Source: Pseudarthrobacter siccitolerans (GTDB taxonomy: Bacteria; Actinomycetota; Actinomycetes; Actinomycetales; Micrococcaceae). From it: DNA of 64,000 nt. Positions within the stretch are counted from its first letter, which is position 1, and each line of letters opens with the position of its first letter. Made by a program: the position numbers and the translations under genes. The stretch is taken from contig NZ_CAQI01000039.1 in assembly GCF_001046895.1 (NCBI RefSeq), forward strand, positions 1 to 64,000, given 5' to 3'. The notes under the pieces were generated by a model, which was not told where the DNA came from, did not search any database, and saw only the letters and a list, made by a program, of their open reading frames with translations. Shown here one piece after another: positions 8,891-19,189 of the stretch.

Positions 8891-9865
8891 TTGGACACCA
8901 CCTCGCAGGCCACCGTCGGCGTGCAGCTCATTGAAGCCGGACAACGCGTCACAGTCCGCGTTCCGGCCACCACCGCCAACCTGGGCCCAGGCTACGACAG
9001 CCTGGGCCTGGCCCTGGCGCTGTACGACACCCTGACGGTGGAGAGCCTCGAATCCGCGGAACTGCTGTTCGATCTCACGGGCGAGGGCGCGGAAACGCTG
9101 CCCCGCGACGCCAGCCACCTGGTCATCAGGGCTATGGAGGCCGCTTTCGAGCGGCTCGGCTTCCGGCACGGCGGCCTCAAAGTGACGGCCGAAAATGTTG
9201 TTCCCCACGGCCGCGGCCTGGGTTCGTCCGCGTCGGCCGTGGTGGCGGCCATTTCGGCGGCAAATGCCCTGGTGCCGGAGGCAAGCCGCCGCGGGAAGGA
9301 CTGGATCCTCCAGCTCACCAGCGAACTTGAGGGACATCCGGACAACGTGGCACCCGCTATTTTCGGCGGACTGGCGCTGTCCTGGCAGGACAGTGACCAG
9401 TACAGCAGCACCAGTGCCACCGTATCCGGCACGGTGGTTCCGGTTGTGGCGGTTCCGGACTTCGAGCTGTCCACGGAAACCGCCCGGGCGCTGCTTCCGG
9501 CATCCGTGGGGCACCACGCGGCCGCCATGAACGCCGGGCGCGCCGCACTGTTGATCCATGCGCTCACCACAAAACCCGAATTCCTGCTCGCGGGTACCGA
9601 GGACTACCTCCACCAGAGCTACCGGGCAGAAGCCATGCGCCCCAGTGCCGCCCTGATTGCGGCACTCCGCGCGGCGGGGCACGCAGCCGTGGTGTCCGGT
9701 GCCGGGCCCACCGTGCTGGTCCTGGCTGACGGTGAAGCTGAAGCGGCCGCCGTCGTCGCTTTCATCGAGGAGTTCGCCGCGGCAAACACGCCGGACGCAC
9801 GATGGCGAGTACTGAAGCTCGCAGTGGACGTTGAAGGTGCTAAGGTGGAGTTGCACCGGCGGTAA
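8891..9865 (+). CDS. thrB: Homoserine kinase (GHMP family)
   Basis: The 324-residue GHMP kinase phosphorylates homoserine for ThrC. The ATP-binding motif PHGRGLGSSASA lies at 105-116. The substrate-proximal PATTANLGPGYDSLG (25-39) and C-terminal VSGAGPTVL (third GHMP motif) are present. The start is TTG at 8891, two bases after the thrC stop; there is no in-frame ATG that would keep the N-terminal PATTANLG motif. A weak start after efficient upstream translation suggests dependence on coupling with thrC. Confidence 0.95.
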   Translation: MDTTSQATVGVQLIEAGQRVTVRVPATTANLGPGYDSLGLALALYDTLTVESLESAELLFDLTGEGAETLPRDASHLVIRAMEAAFERLGFRHGGLKVTAENVVPHGRGLGSSASAVVAAISAANALVPEASRRGKDWILQLTSELEGHPDNVAPAIFGGLALSWQDSDQYSSTSATVSGTVVPVVAVPDFELSTETARALLPASVGHHAAAMNAGRAALLIHALTTKPEFLLAGTEDYLHQSYRAEAMRPSAALIAALRAAGHAAVVSGAGPTVLVLADGEAEAAAVVAFIEEFAAANTPDARWRVLKLAVDVEGAKVELHRR

Positions 9866-10163
9866 TTGACGCCTATCTGATCTGCTTATGCACTTAGTTG
9901 CAGCCTGGTCTCCTACTGCCCAATCTATTCCGGTGCCACCTGCTTGGTCTGTCGCAGGAATCTGCAGCGTTTAAAACTGCCCCTGAAGCGTCAGTCCGCA
10001 GTTCCACCTTGGGCGGAGCGCAGTGTGAATCAGTACCGGCCCTGCTGGCCGATATCCAACCGGCAAGGCCGACAAATCCCGGCTGCAGATCTGAACTGCA
10101 GCCCAGATCAAATCATCGCGTCCAGCTCCTCGTCTGGGCGCCGTCGAGGGGGAAGGATCCTTC
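9866..10163 (+). promoter_or_regulatory. rho leader region
   Basis: This 298-nt gap between thrB and rho has no convincing coding sequence. A TTGACG hexamer (9866-9871) lies 15 nt before TATGCA, a possible but imperfect promoter. A perfect 8-bp hairpin GGCTGCAG (10081-10088) / CTGCAGCC (10096-10103) with a 7-nt loop sits in the presumed leader. GGGGGAAGG just upstream of GTG 10164 is a good ribosome-binding site. Long leaders before rho are used for autoregulation in other bacteria; that function is inferred here. Confidence 0.4.
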
Positions 10164-12350
<2,187 letters not shown>

Positions 12351-12368
12351 CTGAACCGGGGGTGGGGC

Positions 12369-12484
12369 CGTCGCATATTTTTGCCGGCCCCGCCCCTTCG
12401 CGTTGCGGCTGACATACTGCGTACGTCAGCCGCAACGCTCCGACAGGCCCGATGCCACTCCCGGGCCGGCAAAAATATGCGACG
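12369..12484. repeat. Nested palindromic element between rho and prfA
   Basis: Two perfect 22-bp inverted arms (12369-12390 and 12463-12484, starting CGTCGCATATTTTTG) enclose a second perfect 14-bp inverted repeat (12400-12413 GCGTTGCGGCTGAC and 12425-12438). The whole is a 116-bp cruciform-like block in which RNA from either strand could fold into a long hairpin bearing an inner hairpin. It lies 19 bp after the rho stop and could act as the rho transcript terminator (T-run in the left arm), or be a small miniature element. It occupies the position of rpmE in mycobacteria. Confidence 0.85.
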
Positions 12485-12518
12485 ACGGCCGTACGTCACC
12501 TGCCGCTGTGGGCGTCAT

Positions 12519-12524
12519 TAGACT
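12519..12524 (+). promoter_or_regulatory. Possible -10 box TAGACT for prfA
   Basis: TAGACT lies 30 nt before the prfA ATG, and a GAAAGG ribosome-binding site sits between. A convincing -35 is not visible. The position just downstream of the palindrome would allow prfA to be transcribed independently of rho. Confidence 0.4.
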
Positions 12525-12554
12525 GTTACTCAGCGCGTTGAAAGGTTTTGAAAA

Positions 12555-13628
12555 ATGTTTGAGTCCGTACAGGGCCTGCTTGATGAGCATGATGCTATCC
12601 AGGCGCAGCTGGGGGATCCTGCTGTTTATGCTGATCAGCGGCTTGCGCGCAAGCTGGGGCGGCGGTCGGCTCAGCTTAATGGCATTGTTGAGGCCTACCA
12701 CAAGTGGGAAGGCATCCGGGACGATCTTGCTGCTGCCAAGGAAATGGCTGACGAGGATCCCGAGTTCGCTGCCGAGGTTCCTGAACTGGAGGAGGCGCTG
12801 GAGGTTGCTGCGGCGAAACTGCGCCGCCTGCTCATCCCGCGCGATCCTGACGATGCCCGCAACGTGATCCTTGAGGTCAAGGGCGGTGAAGGCGGTGACG
12901 AAGCTGCACTGTTCGCCGGCGACCTCCTGCGCATGTACACCCGCTACGCTGAATCGCGCGGCTGGAAGACCGAAATCATTTCCGCCACGGAGTCGGACCT
13001 TGGCGGTTACAAGGACGTGCAGGTGGCCGTGAAGGGCAGTTCGAACGATCCCGCCGAGGGCGTTTACGCGCGGCTGAAGTTCGAGGGCGGCGTGCACCGG
13101 GTGCAGCGCGTGCCGGTCACGGAATCCCAGGGCCGCATCCACACCTCGGCGGCCGGCGTGCTGGTCCTGCCCGAAGTGGACGAGCCGGAAGAGCTCGAAA
13201 TCAACCAGAACGATCTCAAGATCGACGTCTACCGTTCCTCCGGCCCCGGCGGTCAGTCGGTCAACACCACCGACTCCGCGGTGCGCATCACCCACCTTCC
13301 CACGGGCATTGTGGTGGCCATGCAGAACGAAAAGTCCCAGCTGCAGAACCGTGAAGCCGGCATGCGCGTCCTGCGTGCACGCATCCTCGCCCACCAGCAG
13401 GAGCAGATCGACGCCGAAAACTCGGCCCAGCGGAAGTCCCAGATCCGCACCATGGACCGCTCGGAGCGCATCCGCACGTACAACTACCCCGAAAACCGCA
13501 TTGCGGACCACCGCACCGGCTACAAGGCGTACAACCTCGACCAGGTGATGAACGGCGACCTTGAGCCGGTCATCCAGTCCGCCATCGAGATGGACGAACA
13601 GGCGCGCCTGGACGCCATCGGCGACTAG
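12555..13628 (+). CDS. prfA: Peptide chain release factor 1
   Basis: The 357-residue class I release factor reads UAA and UAG. The tripeptide codon-recognition motif is PVT ([10 protein letters not shown], near 186) and the peptidyl-hydrolysis motif GGQ is at 232-234 in [10 protein letters not shown]. The N-terminal coiled-coil region and the length are standard for RF1. ATG start is preceded by GAAAGG. The gene directly precedes prmC, which methylates the GGQ glutamine, so substrate and modifier are co-encoded. Confidence 0.97.
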   Translation: MFESVQGLLDEHDAIQAQLGDPAVYADQRLARKLGRRSAQLNGIVEAYHKWEGIRDDLAAAKEMADEDPEFAAEVPELEEALEVAAAKLRRLLIPRDPDDARNVILEVKGGEGGDEAALFAGDLLRMYTRYAESRGWKTEIISATESDLGGYKDVQVAVKGSSNDPAEGVYARLKFEGGVHRVQRVPVTESQGRIHTSAAGVLVLPEVDEPEELEINQNDLKIDVYRSSGPGGQSVNTTDSAVRITHLPTGIVVAMQNEKSQLQNREAGMRVLRARILAHQQEQIDAENSAQRKSQIRTMDRSERIRTYNYPENRIADHRTGYKAYNLDQVMNGDLEPVIQSAIEMDEQARLDAIGD

Positions 13629-13666
13629 TTCCGTCCGGCGGACCTTCAGGACACGACATTCAGGAC

Positions 13667-14554
13667 ATGACATTCGGGCCAGGCCAGTCGCTCGCTGACG
13701 CCGTCACCGCGGCCACCGCCATCCTGCGGGATGCCGGTGTGCCCAGTCCGCGCGTGGACGCGGAACTGCTCGCCGACCACCTGCTCAACGTCGGGCTGGG
13801 CCGGCTTCGCGCCATGATGCTCGGTGATGCGCCGGCGCCGGAAGGCTACGAAGCCCTCGTGGCCGAACGGGCCAGCCGGATTCCGCTGCAGCACATCACC
13901 GGCGTGGCGCACTTCCGCTACCTCGAGCTGGCCGTGGGGCCCGGCGTCTTCATTCCCCGTCCCGAGACCGAATCCGTGGTCCAGCTGGTCATTGACCACG
14001 TCAAGGGCATGGCGCAGCCGCGGATTGTCGATCTGGGCACGGGATCCGGTGCCATCGCCGGCTCCATCGCCCACGAAGTGCCCGGCGCCGAAGTCCACGC
14101 CGTGGAATTCAGCCCCTTCGCCCACGCCTGGGCGGCAAAGAACCTCGCCCCCTTGGGCGTCCACCTCGTCCTGGGGGACCTGCGCAACGCACTGCAGGAG
14201 CTGAACGGAACGGTCGACGTCGTGGTTTCCAACCCGCCGTACATCCCGTCAGAAGCCATCCCCAACGAGCCCGAAGTAGCCCTGCACGACCCTCCGGAAG
14301 CGCTGTACGGCGGGGGAGCGGACGGAATGGAACTCCCGACGGCGGCAGCCGCCTCGGCTGCCCGGCTCCTGGTACCCGGCGGCTACTTCGTGATGGAGCA
14401 CGCGGAAGTGCAGGCAGAGTGGATCGCGGCGATGCTGGGCAGGTCAGGATCCTGGACCAGGATCAGCACGCACCGGGACCTGAACGGCAAGGAGCGCGCC
14501 ACCAGCGCCGTGCTCGCGGACCAGACCATACGCAATGAAAGAATGGGCCAGTGA
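13667..14554 (+). CDS. prmC: Release-factor glutamine N5-methyltransferase
   Basis: The 295-residue SAM-dependent enzyme methylates the GGQ glutamine of RF1 and RF2. The SAM-binding loop is DLGTGSGAIAGS, and the hallmark NPPY motif lies at 189-192 (SNPPYIPSE). The N-terminal helical substrate-binding domain is present. It lies 38 nt after prfA and overlaps tsaC by 4 nt (GTGA). The prfA-prmC-tsaC order is widely conserved in bacteria. Confidence 0.95.
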   Translation: MTFGPGQSLADAVTAATAILRDAGVPSPRVDAELLADHLLNVGLGRLRAMMLGDAPAPEGYEALVAERASRIPLQHITGVAHFRYLELAVGPGVFIPRPETESVVQLVIDHVKGMAQPRIVDLGTGSGAIAGSIAHEVPGAEVHAVEFSPFAHAWAAKNLAPLGVHLVLGDLRNALQELNGTVDVVVSNPPYIPSEAIPNEPEVALHDPPEALYGGGADGMELPTAAAASAARLLVPGGYFVMEHAEVQAEWIAAMLGRSGSWTRISTHRDLNGKERATSAVLADQTIRNERMGQ

Positions 14555-15342
14555 CCACAACCTATAACTGCACCAGTGATGACGAGCGGGCACGGGGCCT
14601 GGAGCACGCCCAGCGTGCCATCAGCGAAAAGAAGTGCGTTGTGCTCCCCACGGACACGGTTTACGGGATCGGCGCCGACGCGTTCTCGCCACAGGCCGTC
14701 ACCATGCTGCTGGTATCCAAGGGGCGCAGCCGCACCATGCCTCCTCCCGTGCTGATTCCCCGCATCAACGCCCTCGACGGGCTCGCCACCGACGTCTCCG
14801 CTGACGCCCGCAAGCTCGCCGAAGCCTTCTGGCCCGGCGGATTGACGCTGATCCTGCACGCCCAGCCGTCACTGGACTGGGATCTCGGCGAAACCAAGGG
14901 AACCGTGGCCCTGCGCATGCCCGCCGACGAAATCGCCCTGGAACTGCTCACGCTGACCGGCCCGCTTGCCGTTTCCTCCGCCAACCGCACCGGCCAGGCC
15001 CCGGGACAGACCGCTGCCGCCGCCCGTGAGCAACTCGCGGAGTCCGTTGAGGTCTACCTTGAAGGCGGCTTCCGGCCGCTTGAGGGCGAGGCTGCCGTAC
15101 CCTCCACCATCGTGGACGCTACCGGGCCCCTCCTGCGCGTGGTCCGCAACGGGGCGGTGAGCCTGGATCAGCTCCGGGAACACGTTCCGGGTGTCCTGGG
15201 ACTGGGCGAGATACCCATGGCAGAAGAAGAACCTGATGCATCCGGCGCACCGGAGGTTTCAGCGGCCCCTGAGGCTGCGGAAGTGCACAGCCCGGCCGGC
15301 AGCAGTGCCGTCAGCAACACCGACAAGCAGGCGGGGAACTGA
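14551..15342 (+). CDS. tsaC: L-threonylcarbamoyladenylate synthase (TsaC/Sua5 family)
   Basis: The 263-residue YrdC-fold protein makes threonylcarbamoyl-AMP from threonine, bicarbonate and ATP for t6A37 of ANN-decoding tRNAs. The YrdC signature KKCVVLPTDTVYGIGADAF (27-45) and the SKGRSR and SSANRTG segments are visible. After residue 205 a Glu/Ala/Pro-rich low-complexity tail extends to 263; it lacks a recognisable Sua5 domain and is probably disordered. The GTG start overlaps prmC by 4 nt. The downstream glycosyltransferase begins 1 nt after its stop, so the translation and cell-envelope genes are likely cotranscribed. Confidence 0.93.
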   Translation: MTTTYNCTSDDERARGLEHAQRAISEKKCVVLPTDTVYGIGADAFSPQAVTMLLVSKGRSRTMPPPVLIPRINALDGLATDVSADARKLAEAFWPGGLTLILHAQPSLDWDLGETKGTVALRMPADEIALELLTLTGPLAVSSANRTGQAPGQTAAAAREQLAESVEVYLEGGFRPLEGEAAVPSTIVDATGPLLRVVRNGAVSLDQLREHVPGVLGLGEIPMAEEEPDASGAPEVSAAPEAAEVHSPAGSSAVSNTDKQAGN

Positions 15343-15343
15343 T

Positions 15344-16255
15344 ATGCAGCCCAAAGTTGCCGTAGCAGCCGTAACCTTTGACCGCCACGAGGAGCTTGCC
15401 CTGCTCCTGAAGGGCCTGGCCGGGCAGACGGCGCCGATCCATTCGATCGCCCTGGTTGATTCCGGCACCGTGCCGGCCACCGACGTCGTTAACGCCGGGG
15501 GAGCGCAGAACATCAACTACCTGCGCTCCGAAGCCAACCTCGGCGGCGCGGGCGGCTTCGCCTACGCCATCCTGGCGGCCATGGCCAGCGGCGCCGAGTG
15601 GATCTGGATGATGGACGACGACGGCCATCCCGAGGATGACAGCTGCCTGGCCGAGCTGCTCCGCACGGCCGACGAGCACCAGCTGGACATCATCAGCCCC
15701 CTGGTAGCGGCCACAGCGGACCCCAACAGGCTGTCCTTCAACTTCCGCATCAACGGACTGCTCACCAACGACCGTTCACGGCTGGCGCCGATGGGCTACC
15801 TTCCGGACATGGTTCACTTCTTCAACGGTGCACTGATCCGGACCGAGGTTTTTTACCGGATCGGCATTCCCGATGTGAAGTTCTTCATCCGCGGCGACGA
15901 GGTCGACTTCCTCTCACGGGTGAAAAAGGCCGGGCTCAAGTACGGCACGCTCGCCACCGTCGCAGTGCAGCACCCCGCCACCTGGACGGAGATGAAGCCG
16001 GTGTTCGGCGGGTTCATCACCCCCGTCATTCCCGAGGGTGATTTCAAGCGCTACTGCTATTTCCGCAACCGCGGCTACCTGACCCGCAAATACCGGAACC
16101 TGCGGTGGTTCAGTGCGGACATCGTGGGCTTCCCCTATTACTTCCTGAAGACCGGGGACCTCAAAGGCCTGGCGCACTGGTTCAGGGCCTATTCCACCGG
16201 CTTCCGCGGCAAGGGCTTCGGTTCGCCCGCGGAACTGATGTCCGCCAACAGCTAG
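15344..16255 (+). CDS. Family 2 glycosyltransferase, GlfT1-like
   Basis: The 303-residue protein has the GT-A fold: AVAAVTFDRHEEL at the N-terminus, NLGGAGGFAYAI nucleotide-binding region and the metal-binding MDDDGHPEDD (D91-D93). The NLGGAGGF plus MDDD combination is typical of the actinobacterial galactofuranosyl/rhamnosyltransferase group that includes GlfT1; the donor cannot be proven from sequence. The C-terminal half is rich in Tyr/Arg/Phe and has no clear transmembrane helix, suggesting peripheral membrane attachment. Start ATG 15344 is chosen because it begins the catalytic domain one base after the tsaC stop. It is followed 6 nt later by a second, related GT2. Confidence 0.85.
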   Translation: MQPKVAVAAVTFDRHEELALLLKGLAGQTAPIHSIALVDSGTVPATDVVNAGGAQNINYLRSEANLGGAGGFAYAILAAMASGAEWIWMMDDDGHPEDDSCLAELLRTADEHQLDIISPLVAATADPNRLSFNFRINGLLTNDRSRLAPMGYLPDMVHFFNGALIRTEVFYRIGIPDVKFFIRGDEVDFLSRVKKAGLKYGTLATVAVQHPATWTEMKPVFGGFITPVIPEGDFKRYCYFRNRGYLTRKYRNLRWFSADIVGFPYYFLKTGDLKGLAHWFRAYSTGFRGKGFGSPAELMSANS

Positions 16256-16261
16256 GCCGCC

Positions 16262-17221
16262 GTGGAGAACCTTTACGCCGTCGTCGTCACATACAACCGC
16301 GCCGACTTCCTGCGGAACCTGCTTGATTCCTTCGCCCGGCTGGACACCGCACCGGCACGGATCCTGGTGGTGGACAACGCCGGCAGCGACCATACGCCGG
16401 ACGTCGTCGCCCAGGCCACCGCCGCGGGGCTGCCCATCCAGTACGAACGGCTGGACCGGAATATCGGCGGTGCAGGCGGCTTCTCGCGGGGCGTGGAACT
16501 GGCGCTGGAATCGGGGGCCGAATGGCTGTGGCTGATGGACGACGACGTCGAAGTGCTTCCCGGCGCTGTGGAAGCCCTCGAAAAGTTCACACCGGAATAC
16601 TCGTGCATGATCGGCCGCCGTTACGACGCCAACGGTAAACCGTTCTTCTGGCAGCACCACTTTGTCGAGGCACTGGGCATTTTCCTGCCCGTTTCCCGCG
16701 ACGTGTTCCGGCATTCGGACGTATTCCGCACCAACGTGGGAAACTTCGAAGGCATGCTCATCAACGCCTCCGTGGCCCGCAGCATCGGCCTGCCGGACCC
16801 GCGGTTCTTCATCACCTGGGACGACCTCATCTACGGCTGGCTCGCCGCGCAGGAAACCCCTGTGGTGTACGTGAACGCTTTTGTCATCAAGAAGGTCCGC
16901 GCCCAGCGGCAAGTGGACCTGGGACTGCGCCACCTCAATGATTCGTCCGACCTGAGCCGACGCTACGTGATGCGCAACCGGGGGCACGTGGCGCATTACC
17001 TGCGGGCCCACGGCAAGTTCAACCCGGCCGGTTTCGCAGTGGGTACCGCACTGACTTTCCTGAAGGAACTTGTCCGGCTGGTCCTCGTTGAGCGGACCCT
17101 CAAAGGGGCCGGTGCGCTCTGGCGCGGATGGCGTGAATCACGGACTATTCTTGCGGACGCCGGCTGGAAACCCATGCCGCCGCTGCCGGCGTATCCGGGC
17201 AGCGGAACCCGAAGCGATTAG
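16262..17221 (+). CDS. Family 2 glycosyltransferase, second GlfT1-like paralogue
   Basis: The 319-residue GT-A enzyme is recognisably related to its neighbour: AVVVTYNRADFL, VVDNAGSDHT, NIGGAGGFSRGV and the metal-binding MDDD (D93-D95) occur in the same order. The C-terminal region KFNPAGFAVGTALTFL may be an amphipathic membrane contact. The paired paralogues suggest two successive sugar additions on the same lipid carrier. Start GTG 16262. The gene is followed by a short gap with a TAGTAT hexamer (17219-17224) that could be a promoter for the dehydratase gene. Confidence 0.85.
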   Translation: MENLYAVVVTYNRADFLRNLLDSFARLDTAPARILVVDNAGSDHTPDVVAQATAAGLPIQYERLDRNIGGAGGFSRGVELALESGAEWLWLMDDDVEVLPGAVEALEKFTPEYSCMIGRRYDANGKPFFWQHHFVEALGIFLPVSRDVFRHSDVFRTNVGNFEGMLINASVARSIGLPDPRFFITWDDLIYGWLAAQETPVVYVNAFVIKKVRAQRQVDLGLRHLNDSSDLSRRYVMRNRGHVAHYLRAHGKFNPAGFAVGTALTFLKELVRLVLVERTLKGAGALWRGWRESRTILADAGWKPMPPLPAYPGSGTRSD

Positions 17222-17254
17222 TATCGTTCTAAGCCCCGACGCCGTCCGACAGTT

Positions 17255-19189
17255 TTGCGGCGGGGTATTTTGAAACAGGCGCCTGGCCGCCGTGGTAGTG
17301 GAAGTCGGTTGCATCTTTCGTTGAGTACACAATCAGAAACGCGCGCATCTGCCGCAGTACGGGACGAGAAGCCCGCCCTCTGGATCTGGATCCAGCTCTT
17401 CCTCGACTCGATGTCGTGGGTGGTGGCGATCGGCCTGGCGCTGCTGCTGCGCTACGAGATGGGCATCCGGGTTGAACAGCTCGCCGGAGCGTGCCTCATC
17501 GCAGCCATCGCCGTGGTGGCACAGATGCTGGCCGGCTACTCCCTTGCCCTGTACCGGGGCAGGTATCCCTTCGGCAGCTTCCAGGAGGCCAGGGCGCTCG
17601 TTTTCGTCACCGTCATTGTGGCCGCCACCATCACGGCCAGCCTGCTGGTGCTTTACGCGGAGATCAACATCGGCCGCAGCGTTGGCCTGATCGCCTTCCC
17701 CTTTGCCTGCCTCTTTATGTGCGCGGCCCGCTACGCCAAACGGCTTTACGTCGAGGGCAAGACCAGGCCCGGGGACGGGGCACAAAACACCCTGGTCTAC
17801 GGTGCCGGCTTCCTCGGCAACTCCCTGGTGACCCGGATGCTGCAGGACCCGGATTCCCCGTACTTTCCTGTAGGCCTGGTGGACGACGACCCCGCCAAAA
17901 AGCATCTGCGGCTTTCCGGCGTCCAGGTCCAGGGCCGCGGCGACGACCTGCCGGCGATTATCCGCCGCACGCGCGCCAAAGTGCTGGTCCTTGCGTTCGC
18001 CAACGTGGAGGCCGCCGTGGTCCGCCGGATCTCGGACGCTGTTGCCGGCCTGAACGTGCGCGTACTGGTGCTGCCCCCCTTGCGGGACATGCTGGGCACA
18101 GGCGCGCCTGCCGGTTTCTCCGACTTCCGCGACGTCGCGGTGGAGGACCTGATCGGCCGGCGGCCCGTGGACATCGAGGTTGACGAAATTGCCGGATACA
18201 TCACAGGCAAGCGGGTGCTGGTCACCGGAGCCGGAGGTTCCATCGGCTCGGAGCTCTGCCGGCAGATCGTGCAGTTCGACCCCGCGGAACTGATCATGCT
18301 GGACCACGATGAGACGGGCCTGCAGCAGACCCAGATTTCCATCACCGGCCACGGCCTGCTGGCAGGCCGCGACACCGTGCTGGCGAACATCCGCGACGGC
18401 GAAGCGCTGCAGGACATCTTCGAGGACCGGCAGCCGGAAGTGGTGTTCCACGCTGCCGCACTTAAGCACGCCCCGCTGCTGCAGCAGTACCCGGTGGAAG
18501 CCTGGAAAACGAACGTCTGCGGCACCCTGAACGTCCTGCGTGCCGCCCGGCGCGCCGGCGTCTCGCACTTCGTGAACATTTCCACCGACAAGGCCGCCAA
18601 CCCCACCACCGCCCTTGGCCACTCCAAGCGCGTCGCCGAGAAACTGACTGCCTGGATGGCCGGCCAGACCGGCCGCAAGTACGTCTCCGTCCGCTTCGGC
18701 AACGTGATGGGCAGCCGCGGATCGATGCTGCCGCTCTTCACCGAGCAGATCCGCGTCGGCGGGCCGGTGACGGTCACCGACCCCGACGTGACGCGTTTCT
18801 TTATGACCATCCCCGAAGCCTGCCAGCTGGTGATCCAGGCAGGTGCGATCGGCACCGGGGGAGACGTGCTGATCCTGGACATGGGCGAACCGGTCCGGAT
18901 CCTCGATGTGGCCCAGCGGATGATTGCGATGTCGGGTAAGGACGTGGAAATCATTTACACCGGGCTGAGGCCGGGGGAGAAGCTGCACGAGGAACTGGTG
19001 GGCACCGGCGAACTGGACAAGCGCCCGCTGCATCCGAAGATTTCACACACGAGGGCCATGGAACAGGACCCGGACAAGCTTGACCTGGACGTCTGGCTGG
19101 CCCGCTGCGAGGCGGAGCAAGGTGCCAGCATCGCCGCCATTCCCGACGACGAGGCCAACGACACCGGCGACATCCGGGTGGCGTCGTGA
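17255..19189 (+). CDS. FlaA1/CapD-family nucleotide-sugar 4,6-dehydratase, membrane anchored
   Basis: The protein has about 644 residues. Four predicted transmembrane helices (about 45-160) are followed by a CoA-binding-like Rossmann domain (GAGFLGNSL) and then an extended SDR dehydratase domain. The SDR domain has VTGAGGSIGSEL near 323 for NAD(P) and a TDKAANPTTALGHSKR region, where the family has Lys and an altered tyrosine. Relatives (PglF, CapD, WbpM) convert UDP-GlcNAc to a 4-keto-6-deoxy sugar for glycans. The start is uncertain: TTG codons at 17255, 17270 and 17321 are all in frame, and 17321 gives a more usual N-terminus. The stop overlaps wecA by 4 nt. This is a lineage-specific insertion relative to mycobacteria. 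Confidence 0.85.
   Translation: MRRGILKQAPGRRGSGSRLHLSLSTQSETRASAAVRDEKPALWIWIQLFLDSMSWVVAIGLALLLRYEMGIRVEQLAGACLIAAIAVVAQMLAGYSLALYRGRYPFGSFQEARALVFVTVIVAATITASLLVLYAEINIGRSVGLIAFPFACLFMCAARYAKRLYVEGKTRPGDGAQNTLVYGAGFLGNSLVTRMLQDPDSPYFPVGLVDDDPAKKHLRLSGVQVQGRGDDLPAIIRRTRAKVLVLAFANVEAAVVRRISDAVAGLNVRVLVLPPLRDMLGTGAPAGFSDFRDVAVEDLIGRRPVDIEVDEIAGYITGKRVLVTGAGGSIGSELCRQIVQFDPAELIMLDHDETGLQQTQISITGHGLLAGRDTVLANIRDGEALQDIFEDRQPEVVFHAAALKHAPLLQQYPVEAWKTNVCGTLNVLRAARRAGVSHFVNISTDKAANPTTALGHSKRVAEKLTAWMAGQTGRKYVSVRFGNVMGSRGSMLPLFTEQIRVGGPVTVTDPDVTRFFMTIPEACQLVIQAGAIGTGGDVLILDMGEPVRILDVAQRMIAMSGKDVEIIYTGLRPGEKLHEELVGTGELDKRPLHPKISHTRAMEQDPDKLDLDVWLARCEAEQGASIAAIPDDEANDTGDIRVAS

Noticed and set aside
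5000..9865. Riboswitch or attenuator for the lysine/threonine operon
   Set aside because: All genes are abutting or overlapping, leaving no room for a leader; argS itself appears leaderless.
12351..12554. rpmE between rho and prfA
   Set aside because: No short ORF with L31-like sequence is visible; only the palindrome and a promoter-like region are present.
15191..15343. Longer start for the first glycosyltransferase
   Set aside because: The extension lies within tsaC in another frame; the GT domain starts at ATG 15344.
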